The translations under genes were made by a program, and so were the position numbers. This document shows positions 1-5,665 of a stretch of 7,838 bases of DNA, in pieces (position 1 is the first letter of the stretch; each line of letters starts with the position of its first letter). The notes beneath the pieces were generated by a model, which was given only the letters and a program-made list of their open reading frames with translations, made no database searches and was not told where the DNA came from. This stretch comes from Clostridiales bacterium (lineage in GTDB: Bacteria > Bacillota_A > Clostridia > Christensenellales > Borkfalkiaceae): NCBI GenBank assembly GCA_015055785.1, contig SVHQ01000074.1:1-7838 (forward strand). The letters run 5' to 3'.

Positions 1-1010
1 AATGTAATCGCAAATGGGTGCTTGTCGGCATGGATTTAATGCAAAGCGCAATCATGCTGACCGTCGGTATTTTTGCGTATATGGGAAAATTAAGCGTTAT
101 AGGCGTTTTAATAGCAGCATTTCTTGCCGCTTTTGGCAGTGTGTTTTATTCTCCTGCCGCTAATACGCTTATGATTGATATTATCCCGCATGACGATATG
201 GTGCGCGGACGGTCGATATTTTCCAGCGTCAATTCCCTTATTAATATGTTGGGGACGGCGTTTAGCGGTGTCATGGTTGCATTTTTTGGTGTTCCACTGA
301 TTGTGGTTATCAATGGTTTGAGCAATTTATATTCCGCCATTACCGAACTATTTGTACGCGTTCCGAAAACAGTACAGCAAGGGGAAAAGGTTACCGTAAA
401 AAGCATTTTACGCGATTCGAAACTTGCAATCAAGGCGATTGCGGCAGAGCCTTGTTTAAGAATATTTGTTCCGTGTGCTTTGCTTCTTAATTTGTTGAGT
501 GCAGGACCTTTGTCCATGGTATTACCCTTTATCATGGAAAAAGGATTTAGCGTAGACCACTACGGCTATCTTATGTCCGTTTGGACAGCGGCTTCTCTAA
601 TCTGCGTAGTGCTGTTGGGGGCGATAAAACTCAAACCTAAAATGCGATTTTGGAGTATGGCGATTGGATTTTTAGGCGCGGAGATATTTATGATTGTAGC
701 GTATTTATCCAATCAGTTTATTCCTATGTGTATAATGGTGTTTATCGGGGCTTTTCTCAATTCCGCGGCGAATGCAATTTTTAACGCATCGCTCATGCTT
801 GCCTTGCCAGAGGAAAACCGTGGCGCAATTTTAGGCTTTATCTCGTCAGCAAGCGTTGGTGGTACGGCGTTATCGACTGTATTATATGGTGTATTGGGCG
901 ACATTTTCCCTTTGTATATTATATTTGCCATAGGCAGTGCGGTTTCCCTTGTCCCGATGATATATCTTTGTTTCCATTCTCAAACGAAGAAATTTATACT
1001 TACATATTAA
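1..1010 (+). CDS. MFS transporter, drug-efflux type (5'-truncated by window edge)
   Basis: This is the C-terminal part of a major facilitator superfamily exporter. The reading frame is open from the first complete codon at position 3, so the ATG at 18 is an internal methionine and the true start lies left of the window. The first visible residues, CNRKWVLVGMD, resemble the basic loop between membrane helices 2 and 3 (family motif DRxxRK). About two helices and the N-terminus are therefore missing. What follows is a run of hydrophobic helices, including FYSPAANTLMIDIIP, which matches the FxPA segment of helix 5 in macrolide/enterobactin exporter-like (DHA3) members. A charged central loop (VPKTVQQGEKVTVKSILRDSK) separates the two six-helix halves. 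The second half ends with a short cytoplasmic tail. Role inferred: proton-driven efflux of a small molecule; the substrate cannot be read from sequence. The gene lies 17 nt upstream of an acetyltransferase and probably shares its transcript. Confidence 0.85.
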   Translation, partial: CNRKWVLVGMDLMQSAIMLTVGIFAYMGKLSVIGVLIAAFLAAFGSVFYSPAANTLMIDIIPHDDMVRGRSIFSSVNSLINMLGTAFSGVMVAFFGVPLIVVINGLSNLYSAITELFVRVPKTVQQGEKVTVKSILRDSKLAIKAIAAEPCLRIFVPCALLLNLLSAGPLSMVLPFIMEKGFSVDHYGYLMSVWTAASLICVVLLGAIKLKPKMRFWSMAIGFLGAEIFMIVAYLSNQFIPMCIMVFIGAFLNSAANAIFNASLMLALPEENRGAILGFISSASVGGTALSTVLYGVLGDIFPLYIIFAIGSAVSLVPMIYLCFHSQTKKFILTY

Positions 1011-1027
1011 AATAGGATACGGTAGTT

Positions 1028-1513
1028 ATGTTCATACGAAAGACGGTGGAAGCTGATTTAGAACGAATTGGTGAAATCTATAAAAATGCAAAAAAGTTCA
1101 TGCGTGAAACGGGCAATCCTCAGCAGTGGAATGGTGCAAAACCGAATATAGAAACCGCGCGTGAAGATATGGAAAAGGAGATAGGTTACGTGGCGGAAGA
1201 GAATGGCGAAATTCTTGCTGTGTTTATGTTTTCGACAGAGCCTGACCCCACGTATGCAAAAATTTATGACGGCGAATGGTTGCTAAATGCTCCTTACGGC
1301 GTTATCCATCGTATTGCTGTGGCAAAACAAGGTCGGGGGATTGTAGGGAAATGTATCAATGAGTGTTTTGCTCGCTGTCAGAATTTGAGAATGGATACCC
1401 ATCGCGATAATTTGCCGATGCAACGCGCTCTTTTAAAACAGGGCTTTAAATATTGTGGCATAATTCATCTGGAAAATGGGGATGAAAGACTTGCTTATCA
1501 AAAGACAAATTAA
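1028..1513 (+). CDS. GNAT family N-acetyltransferase
   Basis: This 161-residue protein is of normal length for a single-domain GNAT enzyme, which transfers acetyl from acetyl-CoA to an amine. The N-terminus MFIRKTVEADLERIGEIY has the typical first strand and helix. H94-R-I-A-V98 is the strand before the acetyl-CoA pyrophosphate loop, and Q101-GRG-I-V-G107 is the loop itself. The last position of the usual Q/RxxGxG/A motif is V106 here, a mild deviation. R121-M-D-T-H-R-D-N128, then GFKYCGIIHL, form the C-terminal strand pair seen in Firmicutes GNATs of this subtype. The start is supported by AGGA at 1014-1017, 10 nt before the ATG. The gene follows the MFS exporter by 17 nt, so a paired resistance or detoxification role is possible but unproven. 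The substrate is unknown. Confidence 0.9.
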   Translation: MFIRKTVEADLERIGEIYKNAKKFMRETGNPQQWNGAKPNIETAREDMEKEIGYVAEENGEILAVFMFSTEPDPTYAKIYDGEWLLNAPYGVIHRIAVAKQGRGIVGKCINECFARCQNLRMDTHRDNLPMQRALLKQGFKYCGIIHLENGDERLAYQKTN

Positions 1514-1522
1514 GAAAATGAA

Positions 1523-1557
1523 AGGGGCAGGTATGCGTTGAATGCATACCTGCCCTT
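1523..1557. terminator. Hairpin terminator between convergent genes
   Basis: The arms 1523-1536 and 1544-1557 pair over 14 positions, with a core of 12 Watson-Crick pairs (GGGCAGGTATGC with GCATACCTGCCC), one G-U, an outer A-U and a 7-nt loop. On the minus strand the stem is followed by a U-rich stretch (TTCATTTTCTTA), so it fits best as the terminator of the antiporter gene, whose stop codon is 48 nt away. On the plus strand it starts 9 nt after the acetyltransferase stop but is followed by AAATAATAG rather than a T-run. It probably acts on both transcripts, more efficiently on the minus strand. Confidence 0.8.
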
Positions 1558-1605
1558 AAATAATAGCTATTTTATGAAATTTAAAGAATGGGCATAAAGA
1601 GCAGT

Positions 1606-2973
1606 TTACGCTTCTTTATGCTTTTTGTTTTTTGCGTCCTCATGACGTGCGGACGTTTTACCTTCAGGGTTGATATCGCCTGCTTTCGTCAATGCAATCT
1701 TGGTGAGCGCAGGGCCGACAAGTTCGTAAACCAATACAGCGAATAACGTAATGCTAACAACGACAACGCCCACTTCGCTGTTGTGAATTGCAGGGCTGCT
1801 ATAATATTGTTGCACCGTATTTGCCATGCCGAGCGCAACGCCTGCTTGGGGCAAAAGGGTAATGCCGAGATATTTCACGATGTTATCGTTGCATTTTGAG
1901 AATTTCGCGCTGGAGAGTGCGCCCGTATATTTACCAAGCGAACGGAATATAAGATATACAATACCGATGATTACGATGGAAAGGCTTGTGAATACGGAAA
2001 GGTCGAGTTCTGCGCCGCTCGTTACGAAAAATACGATCAAGAGAGGGGCAGTCCAACGGTCCACTCTGTCCATAAGTTCTTCCGAGAAATCGCAGATATT
2101 GCAGAAAATCGTGCCGAGCATCATGCAAGCCAGCAAGGACGAGAAACCGATATGTACTGCGCCGATTTGGAATTTCATCGAGGAAATAGCAATCGTGATG
2201 AAGAGGAATGCCACGGACACCGCCAAACGTTTAGAACGGGAGTGGAAAAATCTTTCGCAGAAGCTGAACAAATACCCAACTGCCGCGCCAAGACCGATAG
2301 AAAGCACGATTTCAAGTAAGGGTTCGACAACGATAGAAAGCACGCTGACTTCGCCTGTACCAAGACCTTTCGCAACACCAAAGGAAATGGCGAAAAGGAT
2401 AAGGCCAACTGCGTCATCCAAAGCAACGACGGGCAAAAGGATATCGGTGAGCGGCCCTTTTGCTTTATACTGTTTTACGACCATGAGCGTTGCTGCAGGT
2501 GCAGTAGCCGAAGCGATTGCACCGAGAATGATAGCCGCTTCCAAAGGCAATTTATCGGGCATAATCAAATGCAAAATAATCAAGGCGATATCGACGAACA
2601 GCGTCGTGACAACAGCTTGAAAAATGCCGACGATGGTCGCTTGTTTTCCGATTTTCTTCAATTGCGAAAGGCGGAATTCGTTGCCGATAGAAAAGGCAAT
2701 AAATCCAAGTGCCGCATCTTTCAAAATAACAAAAGCGTGAAGATAGGGGCTGGTAAAGCCACCGTTCCCGTTTGAAATGCTGGTGAAACCAATGCCGTTT
2801 ACGCCGATAAGCGCGCTTAACTGCCCGAGTGCGTAAGGCCCGACGAGTATACCGGCAACGAGGTAAGCCGTGACGGCAGGAAGATTTAATTTTTTCGCAA
2901 GACGGGAGAGTAAGAGCCCTGCCAGTAGTGCGATAGCCAAACAAAGTAAGACATTTTCCAAGGACTGCTCCAT
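1606..2973 (-). CDS. CPA2-family cation/proton antiporter
   Basis: This 455-residue polytopic membrane protein belongs to the monovalent cation:proton antiporter-2 (Na+/H+ exchanger) family. It swaps Na+ or K+ for H+ across the cytoplasmic membrane. Helix 1 starts near residue 6 and is followed by the family signature LPAVTAYLVAGILVGP (31-46). T157-A-P-A-A-T-L163 matches the broken helix 4, and P181-VVAL-D186-D187-AVG carries the paired aspartates of the ion site. The DD pair, rather than ND or QD, is known from electrogenic members such as NapA, so electrogenic exchange is an inference. R344-SLGK-YTGA is a conserved late-helix motif. The C-terminal tail from about 430 is short, charged and His/Lys-rich, with no TrkA-N (KTN) domain, unlike full-length KefB/KefC. 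The start chosen is the ATG at 2971-2973, 5 nt from a GGAGG site. The TTG at 2983-2985 is in frame but overlaps that site. It is a monocistronic gene, divergent from nfnAB. Confidence 0.9.
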   Translation of the reverse strand: MEQSLENVLLCLAIALLAGLLLSRLAKKLNLPAVTAYLVAGILVGPYALGQLSALIGVNGIGFTSISNGNGGFTSPYLHAFVILKDAALGFIAFSIGNEFRLSQLKKIGKQATIVGIFQAVVTTLFVDIALIILHLIMPDKLPLEAAIILGAIASATAPAATLMVVKQYKAKGPLTDILLPVVALDDAVGLILFAISFGVAKGLGTGEVSVLSIVVEPLLEIVLSIGLGAAVGYLFSFCERFFHSRSKRLAVSVAFLFITIAISSMKFQIGAVHIGFSSLLACMMLGTIFCNICDFSEELMDRVDRWTAPLLIVFFVTSGAELDLSVFTSLSIVIIGIVYLIFRSLGKYTGALSSAKFSKCNDNIVKYLGITLLPQAGVALGMANTVQQYYSSPAIHNSEVGVVVVSITLFAVLVYELVGPALTKIALTKAGDINPEGKTSARHEDAKNKKHKEA

Positions 2974-2978
2974 AAAAA

Positions 2979-2983
2979 CCTCC
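2979..2983 (-). promoter_or_regulatory. Ribosome binding site that decides the antiporter start
   Basis: On the minus strand the sequence reads TTGGAGGTTTTTATG. GGAGG lies 5 nt upstream of the ATG at 2971-2973. The upstream in-frame TTG (2983-2985) overlaps the first base of this site and has no site of its own, so the ATG is the likelier start. Confidence 0.8.
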
Positions 2984-2998
2984 AAAAAATTTTGAAAA

Positions 2999-3014
2999 TT
3001 GTCAATTTCGACAA
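2999..3014. repeat. Inverted repeat at antiporter transcription start (possible operator)
   Basis: TTGTC (2999-3003) and GACAA (3010-3014) form an inverted repeat around a 6-nt AT-rich spacer. It lies one base downstream of the minus-strand -10 box (3016-3021) and spans the expected transcription start near 3009, a position where a repressor could act. The half-sites are only 5 bp, so chance is possible. Confidence 0.35.
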
Positions 3015-3015
3015 C

Positions 3016-3044
3016 ATTATACTACTTCCTTTTTAGAAAAGCAA
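3016..3044 (-). promoter_or_regulatory. Sigma-A type promoter of the antiporter gene
   Basis: Read on the minus strand, the -35 box is TTGCTT (3044-3039, matching the first three consensus bases). A 17-nt spacer follows, then a perfect -10 box TATAAT (3021-3016). The predicted start near 3009 leaves a leader of about 36 nt that contains the GGAGG site. Confidence 0.65.
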
Positions 3045-3077
3045 TCGAAAAGGTAAGCAAAAGAAAAAAAGTCATAA

Positions 3078-3101
3078 AATTATTTATATAATTATTTATA
3101 T
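3078..3101. repeat. Perfect 12-bp tandem duplication, AT-only
   Basis: The unit AATTATTTATAT occurs twice without mismatch (3078-3089 and 3090-3101) between the two divergent promoters. It contains only A and T, so it should melt easily. It directly adjoins and slightly overlaps the alternating tract at 3097-3124. Confidence 0.7.
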
Positions 3102-3124
3102 ATGTACATGTACGCACGCGTGCA
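3097..3124. other. 28-bp alternating pyrimidine/purine tract with two abutting palindromes (candidate Z-DNA/operator)
   Basis: Every base from 3097 to 3124 alternates pyrimidine and purine without a break. Inside it are two perfect 10-bp palindromes end to end: GTACATGTAC (3104-3113) and GCACGCGTGC (3114-3123). The right half is rich in CG and CA steps, the dinucleotides known to favour left-handed Z-DNA. The tract lies 43 nt upstream of the nfnA -35 box and 53 nt from the antiporter -35 box. It could be a structural element, a protein-binding site, or a neutral simple-sequence remnant. The pattern is certain but the function is unknown. Confidence 0.55.
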
Positions 3125-3166
3125 AGAATTTCCATAGAAAAACATAGCAAAGCCTGCTTTCAGTGA

Positions 3167-3195
3167 TTGACATTTTAAGAAAATAGTTGTATAAT
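3167..3195 (+). promoter_or_regulatory. nfnA: Perfect consensus sigma-A promoter of nfnAB
   Basis: TTGACA (3167-3172), a 17-nt spacer and TATAAT (3190-3195) match the housekeeping consensus at all 12 positions. Transcription should start near 3202, giving a leader of roughly 88 nt before the nfnA ATG. The leader is A/T-rich and shows no stable hairpin that I would call a riboswitch. Strong constitutive expression is the simplest reading unless a factor blocks the site. Confidence 0.85.
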
Positions 3196-3289
3196 CGTTT
3201 TTGATAGTGTTTATAATGGCAGAATATAGGCTTTTTATTATAAAAAAGACATTGAAAAAGCATGAAAACCCTTAAAAAAGGAGAGAAAT

Positions 3290-4132
3290 ATGTATCAAAT
3301 TGTCAGTAAGAAATCGCTGAATCCCACAGTGACGCAGATGGAAATTCTTGCGCCGTTTGTGGCGAAAAAAGCATTGCCCGGTCAGTTTATCATTTTGCGT
3401 GTGGACGAGGATGGGGAAAGGATTCCTCTTACGATTGCAGGGTATGATCGTGAAAGAGGTACGGTAACGATTATTTTCCAAATCGTCGGTGCGTCCACCG
3501 AACGTTTGAATCATAAAAATGCAGGGGATTTTATTCCCGATTTCGTTGGACCTTTGGGTAAACCTACCCATACGGAGGGCTTGAAAAAGGTGTGCGTTGT
3601 TGGCGGCGGCGTTGGCTGTGCGATTGCATTGCCTGTTGCGCGTGCATTGCATGAACAGGGCGCGGAAGTTACTTCGATTATCGGTTTTAGGAATAAAGAC
3701 CTTGTTATTTTGGAAGAGGAATTTAAGGCTTGTTCGGATAATTTTTATATGATGACGGACGACGGTTCGTATGGCCGTCAGGGCAACGTTACGGTGCCTT
3801 TGAAAGAATTGCTTGGCAATGGCGAGCAGTTTGATGAAGTCATTACCATCGGTCCCCTTATCATGATGAAATTCGTTTGTTTGGCGACCAAGGAATACGG
3901 CGTAAAAACAATCGCCAGCATGAATCCCGTCATGATAGACGGTACGGGTATGTGTGGCGGCTGTCGTTTGACCGTAGGCGGAAAAATGTTGTTCGCTTGC
4001 GTGGACGGACCTGAATTTGACGGTCATGAAATCGATTTTGACGAAGCGATGAGCCGTTCTCGCGCTTATGCGGATTTTGAGGCGCGTGAAAGAGAAGAAA
4101 CGTGCAATCTTTTCAAAAAGGAGGTTGAATAA
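3290..4132 (+). CDS. nfnA: NADH-dependent ferredoxin:NADP+ oxidoreductase, small subunit NfnA
   Basis: This 280-residue cytoplasmic flavoprotein is the FNR/PyrK-like small subunit of the electron-bifurcating NfnAB complex (NADH + 2 reduced ferredoxin + 2 NADP+ + H+ to NAD+ + 2 oxidised ferredoxin + 2 NADPH). The N-terminal beta-barrel (about 1-97) carries the FAD motif R44-I-P-L-T48. The nucleotide-binding fold begins at V101-CVV-GGGVG109. Near the C-terminus, D217-GTGM-C222-GG-C225 and C237 give one Asp and three Cys for a [2Fe-2S] cluster. D217 replaces the first Cys of PyrK, as is known for Nfn small subunits. C237-VDGPEFDGHEIDF is also typical. AAGGAGA at 3278-3284 sits close before the ATG. 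The stop lies 2 nt before nfnB, so translation is probably coupled. Related names are sulfide dehydrogenase SudB and 'ferredoxin-NADP reductase subunit alpha'. Pairing with a GltD-like partner favours Nfn, but sequence alone does not exclude SudAB. Confidence 0.88.
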   Translation: MYQIVSKKSLNPTVTQMEILAPFVAKKALPGQFIILRVDEDGERIPLTIAGYDRERGTVTIIFQIVGASTERLNHKNAGDFIPDFVGPLGKPTHTEGLKKVCVVGGGVGCAIALPVARALHEQGAEVTSIIGFRNKDLVILEEEFKACSDNFYMMTDDGSYGRQGNVTVPLKELLGNGEQFDEVITIGPLIMMKFVCLATKEYGVKTIASMNPVMIDGTGMCGGCRLTVGGKMLFACVDGPEFDGHEIDFDEAMSRSRAYADFEAREREETCNLFKKEVE

Positions 4133-4134
4133 TC

Positions 4135-5559
4135 ATGGCGGCAAAATTTAACATGGCTCCTTTGAAAAATCCTATGCCCGCGCAGGACCCTCAAGTTCGT
4201 AACGGTAATTTTGAAGAGGTTGCGCTCGGCTATACGGCAGAGATGGCGATGGATGAAGCAAAACGCTGTATTGGTTGCAAAAACCGTCCTTGCGTAGCGG
4301 CTTGCCCCGTAAATATTAAAATTCCCGAATTTATTGCAAAAGTAGCGGAAGGGGATTTCGAGGGGGCATATCAAATTATAGCGGAAGATTCTTCTTTGCC
4401 TGCTGTTTGCGGCAGAGTTTGTCCGCAGGAAACGCAGTGTGAGGGGAAGTGTACGCGCGGTATTAAAGCTGGGTGTGAAGCGGTCGGGATTGGCCGTTTG
4501 GAACGCTTTGTTGCCGATTGGCATAATGCAAATTGTAACGTTCAACCCACACCTGCCCCCTCCAATGGCCATAAAGTGGCGGTTGTCGGCAGTGGACCTG
4601 CGGGGCTTACTTGTGCTGGCGATTTGGCGAAAATGGGCTATGACGTAACGGTGTTTGAAGCGTTGCACGTAGCCGGCGGTGTGCTTGTGTACGGTATTCC
4701 CGAATTTCGTCTGCCCAAAGCCATCGTACAAAAGGAAGTGGACAATTTAAAAGCGCTTGGCGTTAAAGTGGAAACGAATATGGTTATCGGGCGCGTGATC
4801 ACGATTGAGGAATTGAAAACGGAATACGGTTTTGAAGGGGTGTTTATCGGTAGTGGTGCAGGTTTGCCGAAATTTATGAATATCCCTGGCGAGAGCTTGA
4901 AAGGGGTATATTCCGCAAACGAATTCCTCACTCGTTCTAACCTCATGAAAGCTTATAAAACGGATAGCCATACGCCTATTCAGCATGGTAAATGCGTGGC
5001 GGTAGTCGGCGGCGGCAACGTGGCCATGGACGCGGCGCGTACGGCAAAGCGCTTGGGCGCAGAAGTGCATATTATCTACCGTCGTGGTGAGGAAGAATTG
5101 CCTGCCCGTCGTGAGGAAATCGAACACGCAAAGGAAGAGGGCATTATTTTTGATTTGCTCACCAATCCTACGCGTATTTTGGCAACGGACGTCACCGACC
5201 CTCGCGATCCGCATTACGGTTGGGTGAGCGGAATTGAATGTGTTCGCATGGAGCTTGGTGAACCCGATGAAAGCGGCAGACGTTCGCCTAAGGTTGTGGA
5301 GGGGAGCGAGTTTGTTATCCCCGTCGATTGTGTCATTATGTCGCTCGGTACGTCGCCCAATCCCTTGTTAAAAGCAACAACGCCTGGTTTGGAAACCCTT
5401 CGCCGCGGTGAAATTGCTGTGGATGAAGTGGGTAAAACGTCAATTGAGGGTGTATATTGCGGCGGTGATGCGGCAACGGGCGCGGCGACCGTCATCAAAG
5501 CCATGGGTGCAGGAAAAGTGGCAGCAAAGGCGATTAACGAGTATATTCAAAGCAAATAA
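4135..5559 (+). CDS. nfnB: NADPH-dependent ferredoxin/NAD+ oxidoreductase large subunit NfnB (GltD-like)
   Basis: This 474-residue protein is homologous to the small subunit of glutamate synthase (GltD) and to NfnB, the flavin subunit that binds NADP(H) and is thought to carry the bifurcating FAD. The N-terminal domain has two [4Fe-4S] ligand sets: C45xxC48xxxxC53xxxC57 and C92xxxC96 with C102xxxC106. E99 lies in the second set, where an unusual Glu ligand is known in Nfn. The first Rossmann motif is G152-SGPAG157 (FAD), followed by GGVLVYGIPEFRLPK (181-195). The second is G292-GGNVAMDAART303, with R316-R317 in YRRGEEELPARREE, the NADPH-phosphate region. C-terminal CGGDAATGAATVIKAMGAGK closes the FAD site. 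AAGGAGG at 4118-4124 precedes the ATG by 10 nt. No glutamate synthase large subunit (gltB) lies next to it, and nfnA is 2 nt upstream, so NfnB is preferred over GltD, which is how automatic pipelines often label it. Confidence 0.9.
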   Translation: MAAKFNMAPLKNPMPAQDPQVRNGNFEEVALGYTAEMAMDEAKRCIGCKNRPCVAACPVNIKIPEFIAKVAEGDFEGAYQIIAEDSSLPAVCGRVCPQETQCEGKCTRGIKAGCEAVGIGRLERFVADWHNANCNVQPTPAPSNGHKVAVVGSGPAGLTCAGDLAKMGYDVTVFEALHVAGGVLVYGIPEFRLPKAIVQKEVDNLKALGVKVETNMVIGRVITIEELKTEYGFEGVFIGSGAGLPKFMNIPGESLKGVYSANEFLTRSNLMKAYKTDSHTPIQHGKCVAVVGGGNVAMDAARTAKRLGAEVHIIYRRGEEELPARREEIEHAKEEGIIFDLLTNPTRILATDVTDPRDPHYGWVSGIECVRMELGEPDESGRRSPKVVEGSEFVIPVDCVIMSLGTSPNPLLKATTPGLETLRRGEIAVDEVGKTSIEGVYCGGDAATGAATVIKAMGAGKVAAKAINEYIQSK

Positions 5560-5587
5560 ATATTCTTTATCGAGTAAGAAAAAGGTT

Positions 5588-5620
5588 TGGGAGCGAGAGA
5601 AATTTCGTTCCCATTTTTTT
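5588..5620 (+). terminator. Rho-independent terminator of nfnAB
   Basis: The arms 5588-5598 and 5603-5613 form an 11-bp stem with two G-U pairs, capped by the tetraloop GAAA (5599-5602). Seven T residues follow at 5614-5620. It begins 28 nt after the nfnB stop and separates the nfnAB unit from the next promoter. Confidence 0.9.
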
Positions 5621-5630
5621 ATGGAATATC

Positions 5631-5659
5631 TTGACTTGATAGAGGAAAAATGGTAGAAT
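5631..5659 (+). promoter_or_regulatory. Sigma-A type promoter, extended -10, of the YfhO-family gene
   Basis: TTGACT (5631-5636), a 17-nt spacer and TAGAAT (5654-5659) each match the consensus at five of six positions. TGG directly before the -10 box supplies an extended -10 (TGn). It starts 10 nt after the T-run of the nfnAB terminator. A start 7 nt beyond the -10 box would fall at 5666, the first base of the ATG. Confidence 0.7.
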
Positions 5660-5665
5660 AAAAAC

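Noticed and set aside
1562..1571. 10-bp palindrome AATAGCTATT
   Set aside because: It has no loop, is AT-rich and lies in a terminator-flanking spacer, so chance is sufficient.
1826..2620. 264-codon open frame on the plus strand
   Set aside because: It is antisense to the antiporter gene and its composition looks like a reversed membrane protein. It has no ribosome binding site and no recognisable motif.
3212..3217. Second TATAAT downstream of the nfnAB promoter
   Set aside because: The bases 17 nt upstream (GTATAA at 3189-3194) do not resemble a -35 box, while the promoter just upstream is perfect.
3231..3248. Possible hairpin in the nfnA leader (CTTTTTA with TAAAAAAG)
   Set aside because: It has a 3-nt loop and nearly all A-U pairs with a bulge, so it is too weak to call an attenuator or riboswitch.
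3262..3306. Small open frame (14 codons, ATG at 3262) overlapping the nfnA start
   Set aside because: It has no ribosome binding site, and the purine-rich site inside it serves the nfnA ATG.
3272..4027. 251-codon open frame on the minus strand
   Set aside because: It is fully antisense to nfnA, whose protein has clear FAD, NAD and [2Fe-2S] motifs. The antisense product shows no domain and has no start signals.
4066..4731. 221-codon open frame on the minus strand
   Set aside because: It runs antisense across the nfnA/nfnB junction. It is rich in Arg/His/Thr, which is typical of a shadow frame.
4135..5559. Glutamate synthase small subunit (GltD)
   Set aside because: The protein is homologous, but there is no gltB alongside and an NfnA-type gene is 2 nt upstream, so NfnB fits better.
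5650..5661. Mini-frame ATG GTA GAA TAA before the YfhO-family gene
   Set aside because: It overlaps the -10 box and would not be in the transcript if that promoter is used.
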